A stretch of 64,000 nt of DNA from Campylobacter sp. 19-13652 (GCF_019702925.1 NZ_AP024713.1:124001-188000); one strand, 5' to 3'; positions 8,964 to 18,173 are shown, numbered from the stretch's first letter. Notes: a model not told the origin generated them from the sequence alone. Made by a program: numbers and translations.

Positions 8964-9714
8964 GCTTTGTGATAAATTTAAACTTAAAAAGGCAAATATC
9001 GGTTACGTTGTCGCAGGCTATCCTAGCCTTGAATACACGGCTAATTTGCTTGAGAGTCTAGACGATAGCTGCCTTGACGTGCTTGAGCTTGGCTTGCCAT
9101 ACTCTGACCCTCTAGCAGATGGCGAAGTCATCGCAAAGGCTAGCTTTAGCGCACAAAGAGCTGGCATAAATGCTGATAAAGTCTTTGACATGCTAGATGG
9201 CTTAAGTAAAAAGCCAAATGCCGCACTTGTGTTTTTAGTTTATTATAATATCATCTACGCATATGGCATGGATAAATTTATAGCGCGTGCCGCAAAGGCT
9301 GGCATAAGTGGGCTTATAGTGCCGGATCTGCCCTTTGAGGAGGCTAGCGAGCTAAAGCTAGCCTGCGAGGGCGCTGACATGGCGCTGGTGCCGCTTATTA
9401 GCGTAACCTCAGGGGATAGGGTGCAAATGCTAAAAGGCTATGATCGAGGGTTTGTCTATCTTGTGGGCGCAATAGGCGTAAGCGGAAGCAAAAGAGCGAG
9501 CAAGGAGCGGCTTAAGGCCATGAGAGAGAGTATTGCTGAGGTATCAAATTTACCTGTGGCGGTGGGTTTTGGCGTGAGGGATAGTACTGGCGTGGCTGAG
9601 GTGCATTCGTATGCAAACGGCGCTATAATAGGCACAGCTATCGTGCAAGCTAGCCAAAGCATGAAAGAGGGCGAGCTAATTGCGCACATAAATGGGCTTT
9701 TTGGTAGGGTTTAG
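8956..9714 (+). CDS. trpA: Tryptophan synthase alpha chain
   Basis: 252 residues, TIM barrel that cleaves indole-3-glycerol phosphate to indole, channelled to TrpB. The catalytic Glu and Asp are seen in [16 protein letters not shown]; the phosphate-binding GFGVRD and GAIIGTAIV are present. ATG inside the trpB end. Last gene of the trp operon; a TATAAT follows within 20 nt for the flagellar genes. trpC (indole-glycerol-phosphate synthase), which makes its substrate, is not in the window. Confidence 0.96.
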   Translation: MDRLCDKFKLKKANIGYVVAGYPSLEYTANLLESLDDSCLDVLELGLPYSDPLADGEVIAKASFSAQRAGINADKVFDMLDGLSKKPNAALVFLVYYNIIYAYGMDKFIARAAKAGISGLIVPDLPFEEASELKLACEGADMALVPLISVTSGDRVQMLKGYDRGFVYLVGAIGVSGSKRASKERLKAMRESIAEVSNLPVAVGFGVRDSTGVAEVHSYANGAIIGTAIVQASQSMKEGELIAHINGLFGRV

Positions 9715-9725
9715 ATAAATTTAAG

Positions 9726-9731
9726 TATAAT
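9726..9731 (+). promoter_or_regulatory. -10 box before the CheX-like/fliN/fliO genes
   Basis: TATAAT in AAGTATAATAG, 28 nt before the ATG at 9754 and 12 nt after the trpA stop. It suggests the three flagellar genes have their own sigma-70 promoter even though they sit close behind trpA. Confidence 0.5.
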
Positions 9732-9753
9732 AGATAAAACTCACAAGGATAAA

Positions 9754-10185
9754 ATGATGAAAGAGATAAAACAAGTCGTAGAGGCTGGTGTAAAAAACCT
9801 CTTTGAAAATACAATGGGGCTAAAGATAAGCGTAGGTAAAAGCGTTGGTAAGGGCTTTTATACGGTCAGCATACCAGTTAGCTTTGAGACTGGAGTAATT
9901 GAGTTTTATCTATTTTTAAAGCGTCCTAGTCTTGAGGCGTTTGCTCAGCATCTTTTTGGTGATGATGAGGTTAGCGAGGGGGATTTGGAGGATTTAAGTA
10001 AAGAAGCGGCTAATCAAATCATAGGCAAGGCTAAGAATTTATTAAATGAAAAAAATGAGAGCAAATATAGCCTAGGCACTCCGACGTTTTTAGGTAGCGT
10101 GGAAAATACTGCGATTAAATTTAATGAAAAATTTATATACAAGCTAAATAATAGGACATTTTTCATAGGATATATCATAAAATGA
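9754..10185 (+). CDS. CheX/CheC-like protein preceding fliN
   Basis: 143 residues with the CheX/CheC-type alpha/beta architecture: an EFYLFLKRPSLEAFAQHLFG strand-helix and a later helix EDLSKEAANQIIGKAKNLLN resembling the E..N...G motif of CheC/CheX phosphatases. The C. jejuni gene at this place (between trpA and fliN) is, as I recall, an uncharacterised cytoplasmic protein. Position suggests a role at the flagellar switch or in CheY-P handling, but this is inference. The start could be 9754 or 9757 (ATGATG); AAGGA at 9744-9748 fits both. Overlaps fliN by 4 nt. Confidence 0.75.
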   Translation: MMKEIKQVVEAGVKNLFENTMGLKISVGKSVGKGFYTVSIPVSFETGVIEFYLFLKRPSLEAFAQHLFGDDEVSEGDLEDLSKEAANQIIGKAKNLLNEKNESKYSLGTPTFLGSVENTAIKFNEKFIYKLNNRTFFIGYIIK

Positions 10186-10517
10186 GCGAAGAAATAGAGA
10201 TAGTGGAAGGCGGCGAGCTAATCCTAGGTGAGGGGACTGGACTTTTTAAAAGCTACGATGAGCTGATGGATATTAGCGTCGATTTTATCGCTGAGCTTGG
10301 GACGACGACTATTAGTATAGCTGAGCTTTTACGGCTTGAAGCAGGTAGTGTTATCGACCTAGAAAAGCCTGCTGGAGAGAGCGTGGAGCTATATATTAAT
10401 AATAGAATTTTTGGCAAGGGCGAGGTTATGGTGTATGAGAAAAATTTAGCCATAAGGATAAATGAGATACTTGACTCAAAATCTGTAATCCAGTACTTTA
10501 AAAAGGAGCTTTTATGA
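10182..10517 (+). CDS. fliN: Flagellar motor switch protein FliN
   Basis: 111 residues. The C-terminal SpoA/FliN domain (about 30-105) has the usual run SVDFIAELGTTTISIAELLRLEAGSVIDLEKPAGE followed by VELYINNRIFGKGEVMV and a final LAIRINEIL. FliN forms the lower C-ring with FliM, binds FliH and helps dock export substrates. ATGA overlap with the gene before and 4-nt overlap with the FliO-like gene after. Confidence 0.95.
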   Translation: MSEEIEIVEGGELILGEGTGLFKSYDELMDISVDFIAELGTTTISIAELLRLEAGSVIDLEKPAGESVELYINNRIFGKGEVMVYEKNLAIRINEILDSKSVIQYFKKELL

Positions 10518-11434
10518 GGCTTTTGGCTGCCTTTTTTCTTGCATTTTTTGCGTTTAACCAGCACGCTTTTGCGGTGAGTTTGCTGGGGTATAATGTCTAT
10601 GAAAGAAGCGACCGCGTAGACGTAATGCTAAGCTTTGATGCGCCATATGAGGGGCAGATATATTCAAAGCGTGAAAATGGCACCACTTCGTTAATCCTTG
10701 GCTCACTAAGCTTTAATGAAAATATCAGTAAACAGCTAAACTCCGCGATAATCAGTGAGCTAGACATAACGCCAGTTAAAAATTCCCTAGCCATAAACTT
10801 ACACTCTACTCAGCCTATTACAGTGGGTGCGTCAAAGACTACGGACGGCTTTGGGCTTAGGATACGCGTTACATTGCCAGCTAAAAGCACACAAAATGCC
10901 AGCACAAATAATCCGTATCTAAACCAAAATCAAGACGTAGCCAAAAGCGCAAACGACACCAGCCAGCCAGCCAGCCTTGCTAGCACAGATGCGAATACGC
11001 AAAGCTCAGGGGCATTTGGTGGCGATGATGAGGGGCTTATTAGCTTTAGGTATGTTGCAGTGGTTGTTGTGCTTGTGTTGCTGCTTTTGCTGCTTTTGGT
11101 GTTTCGTAAATTTATCATCACTAAAGGTGGTAGCACATTTATTAAGCGCGCGGCGTTTCTTGATAAGCTCGAGCTAAAGCAGGGGGTAGAGACTATCTAC
11201 GAACGCGCACTAGACGCACAAAATAGGGTGGTTTTGCTCGAGTTTAAAGATAGACAGTATCTAGTAATTGTAGGCAGTACAAATTTAATCCTTGATAGAT
11301 TTGGCGATAATATAGCCAATGAAGATGAGTTTAGTGCGTTTTTTGAGGAGAATAAACGCCGAATAAGCGAGATGTTAAAGCAGCGTCAAGGCAGTCTAGA
11401 AAACTATAAGGACAAGATAGGCAAGAGCTCGTAA
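10514..11434 (+). CDS. fliO: FliO-like flagellar export apparatus protein
   Basis: 306 residues: signal peptide (1-20, LLAAFFLAFFAFNQHAFA), a periplasmic AMIN-like beta domain (about 22-125), a Ser/Asn/Thr-rich linker (about 128-165), one transmembrane helix (about 178-197), then a small cytoplasmic domain typical of FliO (FLDKLELKQGVETIYERALD...YLVIVGSTNLILDRF). FliO aids assembly of the FliPQR export gate. The long N-terminal periplasmic part is usual for the epsilonproteobacterial form. In C. jejuni the equivalent gene also follows fliN. The family call rests on topology and the C-terminal domain. Confidence 0.75.
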   Translation: MRLLAAFFLAFFAFNQHAFAVSLLGYNVYERSDRVDVMLSFDAPYEGQIYSKRENGTTSLILGSLSFNENISKQLNSAIISELDITPVKNSLAINLHSTQPITVGASKTTDGFGLRIRVTLPAKSTQNASTNNPYLNQNQDVAKSANDTSQPASLASTDANTQSSGAFGGDDEGLISFRYVAVVVVLVLLLLLLLVFRKFIITKGGSTFIKRAAFLDKLELKQGVETIYERALDAQNRVVLLEFKDRQYLVIVGSTNLILDRFGDNIANEDEFSAFFEENKRRISEMLKQRQGSLENYKDKIGKSS

Positions 11435-11520
11435 GCGGGGACTTTTGGCTTTGGTTTTTGCTAGCCTCGTTCTTTGGACTTTTTGGCTTACCCTTTTTGG
11501 GTGTTGCTGAGATATTTTAA
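11410..11520 (+). pseudogene. Orphan transmembrane-like reading frame after fliO
   Basis: In a frame different from fliO, 11410-11520 reads through a strongly hydrophobic segment (DFWLWFLLASFFGLFGLPF followed by LGVAEIF and TAA). There is no ATG; a TTG at the codon starting LASFFG would give a 20-residue peptide. It could be the 3' remnant of a small membrane protein or a frame-slip extension of fliO. No function is assigned. Confidence 0.2.
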
Positions 11521-11878
11521 GCTAGCTTGTCTAGTAGGTGCTTTTAAATGAGCTAGCTTTAATGAAAACTCTGTTTTACAGAAACCACGTTTGGTTTGTT
11601 TTAATAACTTCATTTACGCCGACCGCACATGCTTGCTTTAATACTTGTCTATATACGCTACGTTTAAAACAATACCTTAACATTTAAATTTATCTTTTGA
11701 TGCCTCTTATTATTTGTTTTTGTAAAATAATCTAGCTCATCTAGCTTTACAAGGCAATGCCTTCTTTGACAAAACAGGGCTTAACCGTATTTTAAAGTGA
11801 TTTCGTTTATTTGCCATTTGTGGCGCAGTTTCACTCAGTCTATGTAAAATAAAGCTAAAATATTACACCAAAGTCCAT

Positions 11879-11927
11879 GGTGGCTACGGTAGTTATAGAT
11901 GAGCTACCGCTTCCCTCCACCTTTTTT
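11879..11927 (+). terminator. Nested hairpin with T-run (orphan terminator or small RNA 3' end)
   Basis: GGTGG (11879-11883) pairs with CCACC (11917-11921) and CGGTAG (11887-11892) with CTACCG (11904-11909), followed by T6 at 11922-11927. It looks like a Rho-independent terminator on the plus strand, but the only upstream plus-strand gene, fliO, ends 445 bp before. A TAAAAT at 11856-11861 could be the -10 of a short transcript ending here. Confidence 0.4.
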
Positions 11928-12265
11928 ACGGTCTATTCTTGCACTTTGTCAAGACGAGCGATATTTCTTATTTTGGTATTATTTTATTTATTTTAAAACT
12001 CTCTTTATTAGCTTTAATACTTGCACGATAAAGCGATAGACGAACAAAAAAGAAAGCGATTTCATAAATTGAAAAACCTTAGTCTTAGAAGCGCAAAGTC
12101 AAAGCTTTCACGGTTTAAAATTAACTTAGATAAATTTAAATATTAATCACAATAAAAATGTTGGCGCTGTGCGTTAAAAGTCTTTTAAAAATATTTCTAT
12201 GTAAAATAATGTATAAATTTATAGCGCACAATAAATTTAATCTACAAAGCGAAGTTTTTGGGGAT

Positions 12266-12295
12266 TTTGAGCCACTTTTTATAAAGTAGCTCAAA
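12266..12295. terminator. Palindrome downstream of cmeC
   Basis: TTTGAGC-C-ACTTT, loop TTAT, AAAGT-A-GCTCAAA: a 12-bp stem with one mismatch, about 40 bp beyond the cmeC stop. It is well placed to terminate the minus-strand cmeABC transcript, although no long U-run follows on that strand. Confidence 0.5.
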
Positions 12296-12332
12296 GCAAA
12301 AAATCGGCTAAGCTTAATAAGCTGGGGTAAAA

Positions 12333-13700
12333 TCAGTTTTCTTGTGATAGCTCTTTATTCCAGCCGCCGCCCATAGCCTTAAAAAGATCCACTATTGCGC
12401 TTTTTTGGTTAAACTCAGATTTAGCTAGCTCAAGCTGTGCGTTTAGCAGGCTACGTTGTGCGTCAAGCAGGCTGATATACTCGACCGCGCCACTGTCATA
12501 TTGGATTTGAGTGATGTCATAAATTTCCTCTTGCGTTTTTAAGCGCTCGGCATTTTTGCGCTTTGCACTTAAGCTTTTGCTAGCTGCGTCTATTGCCGTT
12601 ACTGCTTCGCTGATTGCTGTGCGTACGGTGCTTTCGTAGTTTATAAAAGCAGCGTCCTCACTAAGCTTTGCTATGTCGATATTTGCATTTATTTTGCCGC
12701 CATCAAATATCATCTGTGCTAGGCTTCCTCCAAGCGACCAAGCCGAGTTTGCAGGGTTTATAAGCGTATCAAGCCTATCGCTGGTATAGCCAAAGCCTGC
12801 TGAGAGTGAGATAGATGGTAGCCATGCCTTTTTAGCCACGCCAAGTGCGGCGTTTGCGCTTACTACACGCTGCCACGCGGCTGCTACGTCTGGGCGGTGA
12901 TCTAGTAGCTGTGCGCTTATGCCTGTGTTTATCGCTACTTCATCGTTTTTGCCAATGTCTGTAGCAGAGTATATTATCTCGTCGTTGCTTGCGCCTGTTA
13001 GTATATGCAGTGCTGCTTGTGCGGCGCTAATGCTAATGTCAAGATTGACTAAGCTTATCTCGGCATTTTGCACGCTTGCTTCGCTTTGGAGATATTCGCT
13101 TTTGCTTATTGCGCCAAGCTTTAGCTTGTCAGCGTAAAGGTCTCTTGTGGCTTCGTAGTTTTTTAGGTTTTTTTCATATACTGCACGCTGTGCTAGTAGG
13201 CTGGCTAGATTAAAATACCCCTTTGCTACGCTTGCTGCTAGGCTTATGCGAGCGGCGTCATAGTCGTAGTTTGTGGCTCTTAAATTTGCTTTAGCCATAT
13301 CTACGCTATCTCTTACCTTGCCCCATATATCAAGCTCATAGCTTAATCCAGCACGCAGACTAAAGCCACTGCTAGGATTTGCCTCGTGGGCTACGTTTGC
13401 CCTGCTAGCTCCTGCGCTTGCATTTAGGCTAGGTAGCCAGTCGGCTTTTTGTATCCCTAGGCTTGCGGCTGCTTTTTTTAAATTTATATAAGTGATTTTT
13501 AAATCAAGATTGTTGCTAAAAGCCTTTTCGATTAGAGCATTTAGCTTTTCGTCATTAAATTCTTTCCACCACTCATTGCTTATTTTCACATCGTTTACGC
13601 TTCCGCTAAACTCCTGCTTTGCGTTAGGTAGCTCCGGACGAAATGCGCAACCAGCCAAAACAGCGCATAGTGATAGTGCGATGACGTGCGATTTTATCAT
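12333..13700 (-). CDS. cmeC: Outer-membrane channel lipoprotein of the RND pump (CmeC-like)
   Basis: 455 residues from the ATG at 13700. This start overlaps the cmeB stop as ATGA, follows GGAGGAGAAAA, and gives a clean lipoprotein signal (MIKSHVIALSLCAVLAGC, lipidated Cys18); an in-frame ATG 8 codons upstream would spoil the signal. Two OEP/TolC repeats follow, with typical SLSAGFGYTSDR and ALxILTG motifs. TolC-type trimers form the exit duct of tripartite efflux pumps. Last gene of cmeABC. Confidence 0.92.
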   Translation of the reverse strand: MIKSHVIALSLCAVLAGCAFRPELPNAKQEFSGSVNDVKISNEWWKEFNDEKLNALIEKAFSNNLDLKITYINLKKAAASLGIQKADWLPSLNASAGASRANVAHEANPSSGFSLRAGLSYELDIWGKVRDSVDMAKANLRATNYDYDAARISLAASVAKGYFNLASLLAQRAVYEKNLKNYEATRDLYADKLKLGAISKSEYLQSEASVQNAEISLVNLDISISAAQAALHILTGASNDEIIYSATDIGKNDEVAINTGISAQLLDHRPDVAAAWQRVVSANAALGVAKKAWLPSISLSAGFGYTSDRLDTLINPANSAWSLGGSLAQMIFDGGKINANIDIAKLSEDAAFINYESTVRTAISEAVTAIDAASKSLSAKRKNAERLKTQEEIYDITQIQYDSGAVEYISLLDAQRSLLNAQLELAKSEFNQKSAIVDLFKAMGGGWNKELSQEN

Positions 13701-16700
13701 TTTTCTCCTCCTTTTTTGTTCCATACTTTTTCATTTAGACTTTCAAGCAGATAGTAAAATAGCGGTACGAAAAATATCGAAATCGTAGTCGCTGCTATCA
13801 TACCACCAAGCACGCCAGTACCTAGACTGTGGCGGCTTGCAGCTCCAGCTCCGCTACTGATTACTAATGGGACGATGCCAAGTCCAAAGGCGATTGAAGT
13901 CATCACGATAGGACGGAAGCGAAGCTTTGCTGCTGAGATAGCTGCCTCTACTATGCCCTTGCCGTTTTCGCGCTCGTTCATAGCAAACTCAACTATCAAA
14001 ATAGCGTTTTTAGCCGATAATCCGATAAGTAGTAATAGTCCTACTTGAAAATAAATATCATCACTAAGCCCCCTAGCCCAAGTAGCAAGAAGCGAGCCAA
14101 ATACCGCAAAAGGCACCGCAGTAATTACAGCTAGCGGTATAAGCCATCTTTCATACTGAGCTGCTAGGATAAGGAAAACAAAAACTATACCAAATACAAA
14201 TGCTATCGCTCCTTTACCGCTACTTTCTACTTCTTGATAGCTAGAGCCTGCCCATCCTAGTGAGTACTCGTTTGTGCCTAGGGTTTGATTTACCACCTCT
14301 ATTATAGCATTTATTGCGTCTCCTGAGCTGTATCCAGGGGCTGGATCTCCCATGATTTTTGCCGCTGGAAAGAGGTTGAACCTCTCAACCAAATCAGGAC
14401 CCACGCTTCGCTTTATGCTTACAAGTGAGCTTAAAGGCACTTGAGTACCGTTTGAGCTTTTTACAAATATAGTGGCTAAATCAGCTGGACTGTCTGTAAA
14501 TTCGCTCTTTGCCTTTGCGTATACTCTATAGCTTTTCCCAAGCATGTTAAAATCATTTATATAATAGCTTCCAAAAGTCGCCGCCAGGGTGCTAAAAATC
14601 GCATCTTTATCAACGCCAAGTAATCGTGCCTTAGCGTAATCAACGCTCATATCGTAGCGTGGATAGCCAGTCTCTAGCGTGGTTCGTACGCGTACTAGCT
14701 CAGGGCGTGCGTTTGCAGCTGCTAGCATTTTTTGCACGTCAGCTTCTATTTCATTGTAGCTTTTTCCGCTTCTGTTTTGTAAGTACGCCTCAAAGCCTCC
14801 AGTTAAGCTAAGTCCCATAATGGGTGGTAAATTTAATACAAAGCTAAGGCTATCTTTTGAGCTAGCTACTGCGCCGTTTAGTGGCCCTAAAAGTGCGTCT
14901 ATGTGCTGATTAGGTAGCTTTCTTTCGCTCCAGTCTTTAAGCCTTATAAAGCTAACGCCAGCGTCTGATCTTAGCGTACCGCTTATTAGATCATAGCCTG
15001 CTAGGGATACGACTAGGTCTATGTTTGGATTTTGTAGGAATTTGTTTGTTAAGTCTTTCATTTCCTCATTTGTGCGCCATGCGTTTGAAGCTGGTGGCAA
15101 GTAGGTAATAGTCATGGCATAGCCCTTATCCTCGCTAGGTACTAGCCCACTAGGAACGTGCTTAAATAGCTCTATCATAGAGCCTATTATTATGGCTACT
15201 ATTATTAGGCTAGGGATTACATGGCGTAAAATTTTTGCTACACCAGCGCTAAATAAATTTGTAGAAAAGTCAAAAAAGTCATTAAATTTACGTACAAACC
15301 AAAACGGCTTATTGTGTCCTCGTTTTAAAAATACCGCACAAAGTGCAGGTGTAAGAGTAAGTGCCACAAGCCCAGAAAGCGCAACCGATACAGTAAGAGT
15401 AAGTGCAAACTGGCGCTGTATGACTCCCACAAAGCCCTCCATAAAAGAAACTGGGATAAATACCGCTGAAAGCACTAGTACGATAGAAATTACCGGCGTG
15501 GTAACCTCGCTCATGGCTTTTATAGTGGCCTCTTTTATGCTTAAATTTGGCTCCTCCTCCATTATACGCTCGACGTTTTCAATCACGATAATGGCGTCAT
15601 CAACCACAATGCCGATGGCAAGAACCAGGGCAAAAAGCGTGATTAAATTTATGCTAAAGCCCATGGCATAAAGCCCAGCAAATGTGCCTATGATAGAAAC
15701 TGGCACCGCAAGCATAGGTATGATTGTTGCGCGGAAAGATTTTAAGAACATATAAATAACAATCATAACAAGCACCATAGCCTCTATAAATGTATGCACG
15801 ACCTCCTCTATACTTACCTGTACAAATGTCGTGGTGTCGTAGTTTACGTTTGCGTACATGCCGTTTGGATAGCTAGGTGCTAGCTCTTTTAGTCTCTTTT
15901 TTATGCCGTCCATAGTCGCAAGTGCATTTGCTCCACTTTGTAAAAACACAAGCATGATAGCTGAACGCTTATTACTTACATATGAACTAAAGGCGTAACT
16001 TTGTGCTCCTACTTCGACATCGGCCACATCGCCTAAATGCAAAATCGCACTTTGCTTATCTGCGCGTATTATGATGTTTTTAAACTCCTGTACACTAGAT
16101 AGCCTGCCTTCTGGTTTTATGCTGTATACGTATGGGGCTTTTATGGCTAGTGGCTCTTGAGCGATTTTACCTGCTGCGTACTGCTTGTTTTGTACGCTTA
16201 TGGCGTTTAGTACTTCTGGGATTGAGATGTTGTATTTAGCTAATAAATCAGGCTTTAGCCAGATTCTCATAGCGTAGTCTTTATCGCCTATTACTCTTGC
16301 ATCACCTACGCCCTCGACGCGCTTTATCTCATCGGCGACGTTTAATATTACATAGTTATTTAGCTCAATGTCTGTCATACTGGTGTCATCGCTCATAAAT
16401 GAGACAGCGCCAAGTATAGAGCTAGAGCGTTCGCGTACTGTTACGCCGTACTGTTGAACCTCCTGCGGAAGCCTTGCTAGGGCTGCTTGTACGCGGTTGT
16501 TTACATCTATGGTGGCTTGTTTTGGGTCTGATCCTACCTTAAAATAGACGCTTAAGTTCATACTTCCAGATGCGCTTGCGGTGCTTTGCATATATATCAT
16601 ATTCTCCACACCGTTTATCTGATCCTCTAATACGCTAGCCACAGTCTGGGCTATTGCTGCTGCGTCAGCGCCTGTGTAGGTGGCATTTACCGTTACTTGC

Positions 16701-16825
16701 GGCGGAGTAAGCTGCGGATACTCCTCAACAGGCAAAGACTTTATGCTCATAAGCCCAGCTATGACGATTATAAGCGATAAAACAGTCGCAAATATCGGAC
16801 GGGTGATGAAAAATTTAGAAAACAT
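13697..16825 (-). CDS. cmeB: RND multidrug efflux transporter, inner-membrane subunit (CmeB-like)
   Basis: 1042 residues, normal for the HAE-1 RND family. N-terminal FFITRPIFATVLSLIIVIAG, two large periplasmic loops, and twelve transmembrane segments. The TM4 proton-relay motif GIVVDDAIIVIENVER carries the adjacent Asp pair; GLSAKNAILIVEFA contains the conserved Lys. Proton-driven export of bile salts, dyes and antibiotics is expected from the CmeB/AcrB family. It sits between cmeA (9-nt gap) and cmeC (4-nt overlap). Confidence 0.95.
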   Translation of the reverse strand: MFSKFFITRPIFATVLSLIIVIAGLMSIKSLPVEEYPQLTPPQVTVNATYTGADAAAIAQTVASVLEDQINGVENMIYMQSTASASGSMNLSVYFKVGSDPKQATIDVNNRVQAALARLPQEVQQYGVTVRERSSSILGAVSFMSDDTSMTDIELNNYVILNVADEIKRVEGVGDARVIGDKDYAMRIWLKPDLLAKYNISIPEVLNAISVQNKQYAAGKIAQEPLAIKAPYVYSIKPEGRLSSVQEFKNIIIRADKQSAILHLGDVADVEVGAQSYAFSSYVSNKRSAIMLVFLQSGANALATMDGIKKRLKELAPSYPNGMYANVNYDTTTFVQVSIEEVVHTFIEAMVLVMIVIYMFLKSFRATIIPMLAVPVSIIGTFAGLYAMGFSINLITLFALVLAIGIVVDDAIIVIENVERIMEEEPNLSIKEATIKAMSEVTTPVISIVLVLSAVFIPVSFMEGFVGVIQRQFALTLTVSVALSGLVALTLTPALCAVFLKRGHNKPFWFVRKFNDFFDFSTNLFSAGVAKILRHVIPSLIIVAIIIGSMIELFKHVPSGLVPSEDKGYAMTITYLPPASNAWRTNEEMKDLTNKFLQNPNIDLVVSLAGYDLISGTLRSDAGVSFIRLKDWSERKLPNQHIDALLGPLNGAVASSKDSLSFVLNLPPIMGLSLTGGFEAYLQNRSGKSYNEIEADVQKMLAAANARPELVRVRTTLETGYPRYDMSVDYAKARLLGVDKDAIFSTLAATFGSYYINDFNMLGKSYRVYAKAKSEFTDSPADLATIFVKSSNGTQVPLSSLVSIKRSVGPDLVERFNLFPAAKIMGDPAPGYSSGDAINAIIEVVNQTLGTNEYSLGWAGSSYQEVESSGKGAIAFVFGIVFVFLILAAQYERWLIPLAVITAVPFAVFGSLLATWARGLSDDIYFQVGLLLLIGLSAKNAILIVEFAMNERENGKGIVEAAISAAKLRFRPIVMTSIAFGLGIVPLVISSGAGAASRHSLGTGVLGGMIAATTISIFFVPLFYYLLESLNEKVWNKKGGEK

Positions 16826-16834
16826 CAGCTATCC

Positions 16835-17944
16835 TTATTCGCTTTTACTTTGATGGGCGGTGTTTGATTTAGCTTGTGAGCTTATAGCTACTGGTGCGCC
16901 AGGTCTTATTTTACGGAAGTTGTCTATTATTATCATGTCGCCATCTTTTAAGCCATCGTTTATCACTACGTATTCAGGCGTTTGGTAAACTACGTTTATG
17001 TTTTGTTTGTATGCCTTGCCGTCTTTTGCTAGTAGCACGTAGGCGCTTGTGGCATCTTGAAGGACAGCTATTTGAGGGATTTTAAAGCCATTTTTTTGTA
17101 TAAAACCAGACACTGTTACATCTCCTACAGCGCCTACAAATAAGCTTGAGTCTACGTTTTTAAAGCTCGCTTTTGCTAAGATAGAGCCAGTGTTTGCGTC
17201 TATTACGCTATCTATAAATTTAACCTCGCCCTCGTAGCTTTTGCCGGCTATATTTAGGGTTGCTTTTTGATTTTCTTTGCTCCACTCTTTGCTTTGTAGC
17301 TTTTGACCCGCAGCCAGTGCGTCTACGTCAGAGATATAATAAACCGCATCTATCTCGTCCGTTTTAGTAAGGCGCGCTAGTGGTGTTTGATTTGCTATAG
17401 CAAAGCTTCCTACATCGGCTAGCTTATCGCTTATGGTACCGCTAAATGGAGCGATTATTGAGGTGTAGTTTAAATTTAATTCAGCTATTTTTAAAGCTGC
17501 TTCTGTGCTATCTTTGCTAGCCTTTGCATTATCCATCTCTTTTTGGCTACTTGCACCTTTTTTAAAAAGTGCGCTTATACGGTTATATTCAGCTTCTGCA
17601 CTTTTTGCGGCTGCTCTTGCGCTTTGTGCTTGTGCGGCGTACATATCAGGGTCTAGCTTAAAAAGCACTTCGCCTTTTTTCACTTTTTGTCCTGCTTTGA
17701 AATTTTGTGAGATTATAGTGCCACTTACTTTTGGTAGGAGGTTTACATTTTGTGGGCTTTCTAGTCGAGCAGGGTATGTAAAGCTAAGCGGCAAGTCCTG
17801 TGCGCTTACAGTGATGACGTCAACTGGCATAGCTGGATAAGCTTGCGGTGTGGCGGCTTGTTTAGATTCTTCTTTGCTGCTTAAAATATCGCAGCCACTA
17901 AAAACTAATGCCGCTAAAACAGGCATAGTAAGATACCATTTCAT
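16835..17944 (-). CDS. cmeA: RND pump periplasmic adaptor lipoprotein (CmeA-like)
   Basis: 369 residues. Lipoprotein signal MKWYLTMPVLAALVFSGC (Cys18), a biotinyl-lipoyl hairpin domain (GTIISQNFKAGQKVKKGEVLFKLD...), an alpha-helical hairpin (about 100-165) and beta-barrel/membrane-proximal domains. It bridges CmeB and CmeC in the periplasm. First gene of the operon; a probable CmeR operator lies 17-34 bp upstream of its start. Confidence 0.95.
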   Translation of the reverse strand: MKWYLTMPVLAALVFSGCDILSSKEESKQAATPQAYPAMPVDVITVSAQDLPLSFTYPARLESPQNVNLLPKVSGTIISQNFKAGQKVKKGEVLFKLDPDMYAAQAQSARAAAKSAEAEYNRISALFKKGASSQKEMDNAKASKDSTEAALKIAELNLNYTSIIAPFSGTISDKLADVGSFAIANQTPLARLTKTDEIDAVYYISDVDALAAGQKLQSKEWSKENQKATLNIAGKSYEGEVKFIDSVIDANTGSILAKASFKNVDSSLFVGAVGDVTVSGFIQKNGFKIPQIAVLQDATSAYVLLAKDGKAYKQNINVVYQTPEYVVINDGLKDGDMIIIDNFRKIRPGAPVAISSQAKSNTAHQSKSE

Positions 17945-17960
17945 AGAGATTTCCTTAAGT

Positions 17961-17978
17961 TTGTAGTAGTAATTACAA
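17961..17978. promoter_or_regulatory. Probable CmeR operator upstream of cmeA
   Basis: Imperfect inverted repeat TTGTAGTAGTAATTACAA (arms TTGTA/TACAA). It resembles the 16-bp inverted repeat of the form TGTA-N8-TACA bound by CmeR in the cmeR-cmeA gap of C. jejuni, and lies at the equivalent place. A minus-strand -10-like TAAAAT at 17994-17999 would put transcription start just upstream, so binding would block cmeABC transcription. Confidence 0.6.
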
Positions 17979-18147
17979 AGTTTTAAAGCTCTGATTTTAA
18001 CACAAATTTGATAATAGTTTCTAAATTATAAAAATTTTTAGATTTTGTCTAGTTTTGGCTTTCAAAAATGCCATAATTTAACTCCTTAAAATGCTATAAA
18101 ATAGGCTGTTTTTTAAGCCCAAACTCTCATTAAGGGATTAAATTTAT

Positions 18148-18173
18148 GTATCAAGTAAATGATACGATATAAT
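18148..18173 (+). promoter_or_regulatory. Dyad operator abutting a TATAAT box
   Basis: GTATCA-AGTAAA-TGATAC (18148-18165) is a perfect 6-bp-arm dyad immediately followed by GA-TATAAT (-10 at 18168-18173). Placed between a -35 position and the -10, it would be a natural repressor site for the small HTH gene at 18247 (possibly autoregulatory). A second weak -10 (TATACC, 18233-18238) lies close to the ATG. Confidence 0.45.

Larger units (their letters stand above)
11435..12332. other. 0.9-kb intergenic region between fliO and cmeC
   Basis: No gene supported. It holds a repeat-like stretch at about 11570-11640 (CAGAAACCACGTTTGGTTTG, then TTTTAATAACTTC) resembling the AGAAACT...CTTGTTTTAA units at 40.45-40.54 kb, a nested hairpin with T6 at 11879-11927, and a strong palindrome at 12266-12295 near the end of cmeC. 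A 46-codon open frame, 11899-12039, starts with ATG but shows no ribosome site. Confidence 0.6.
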
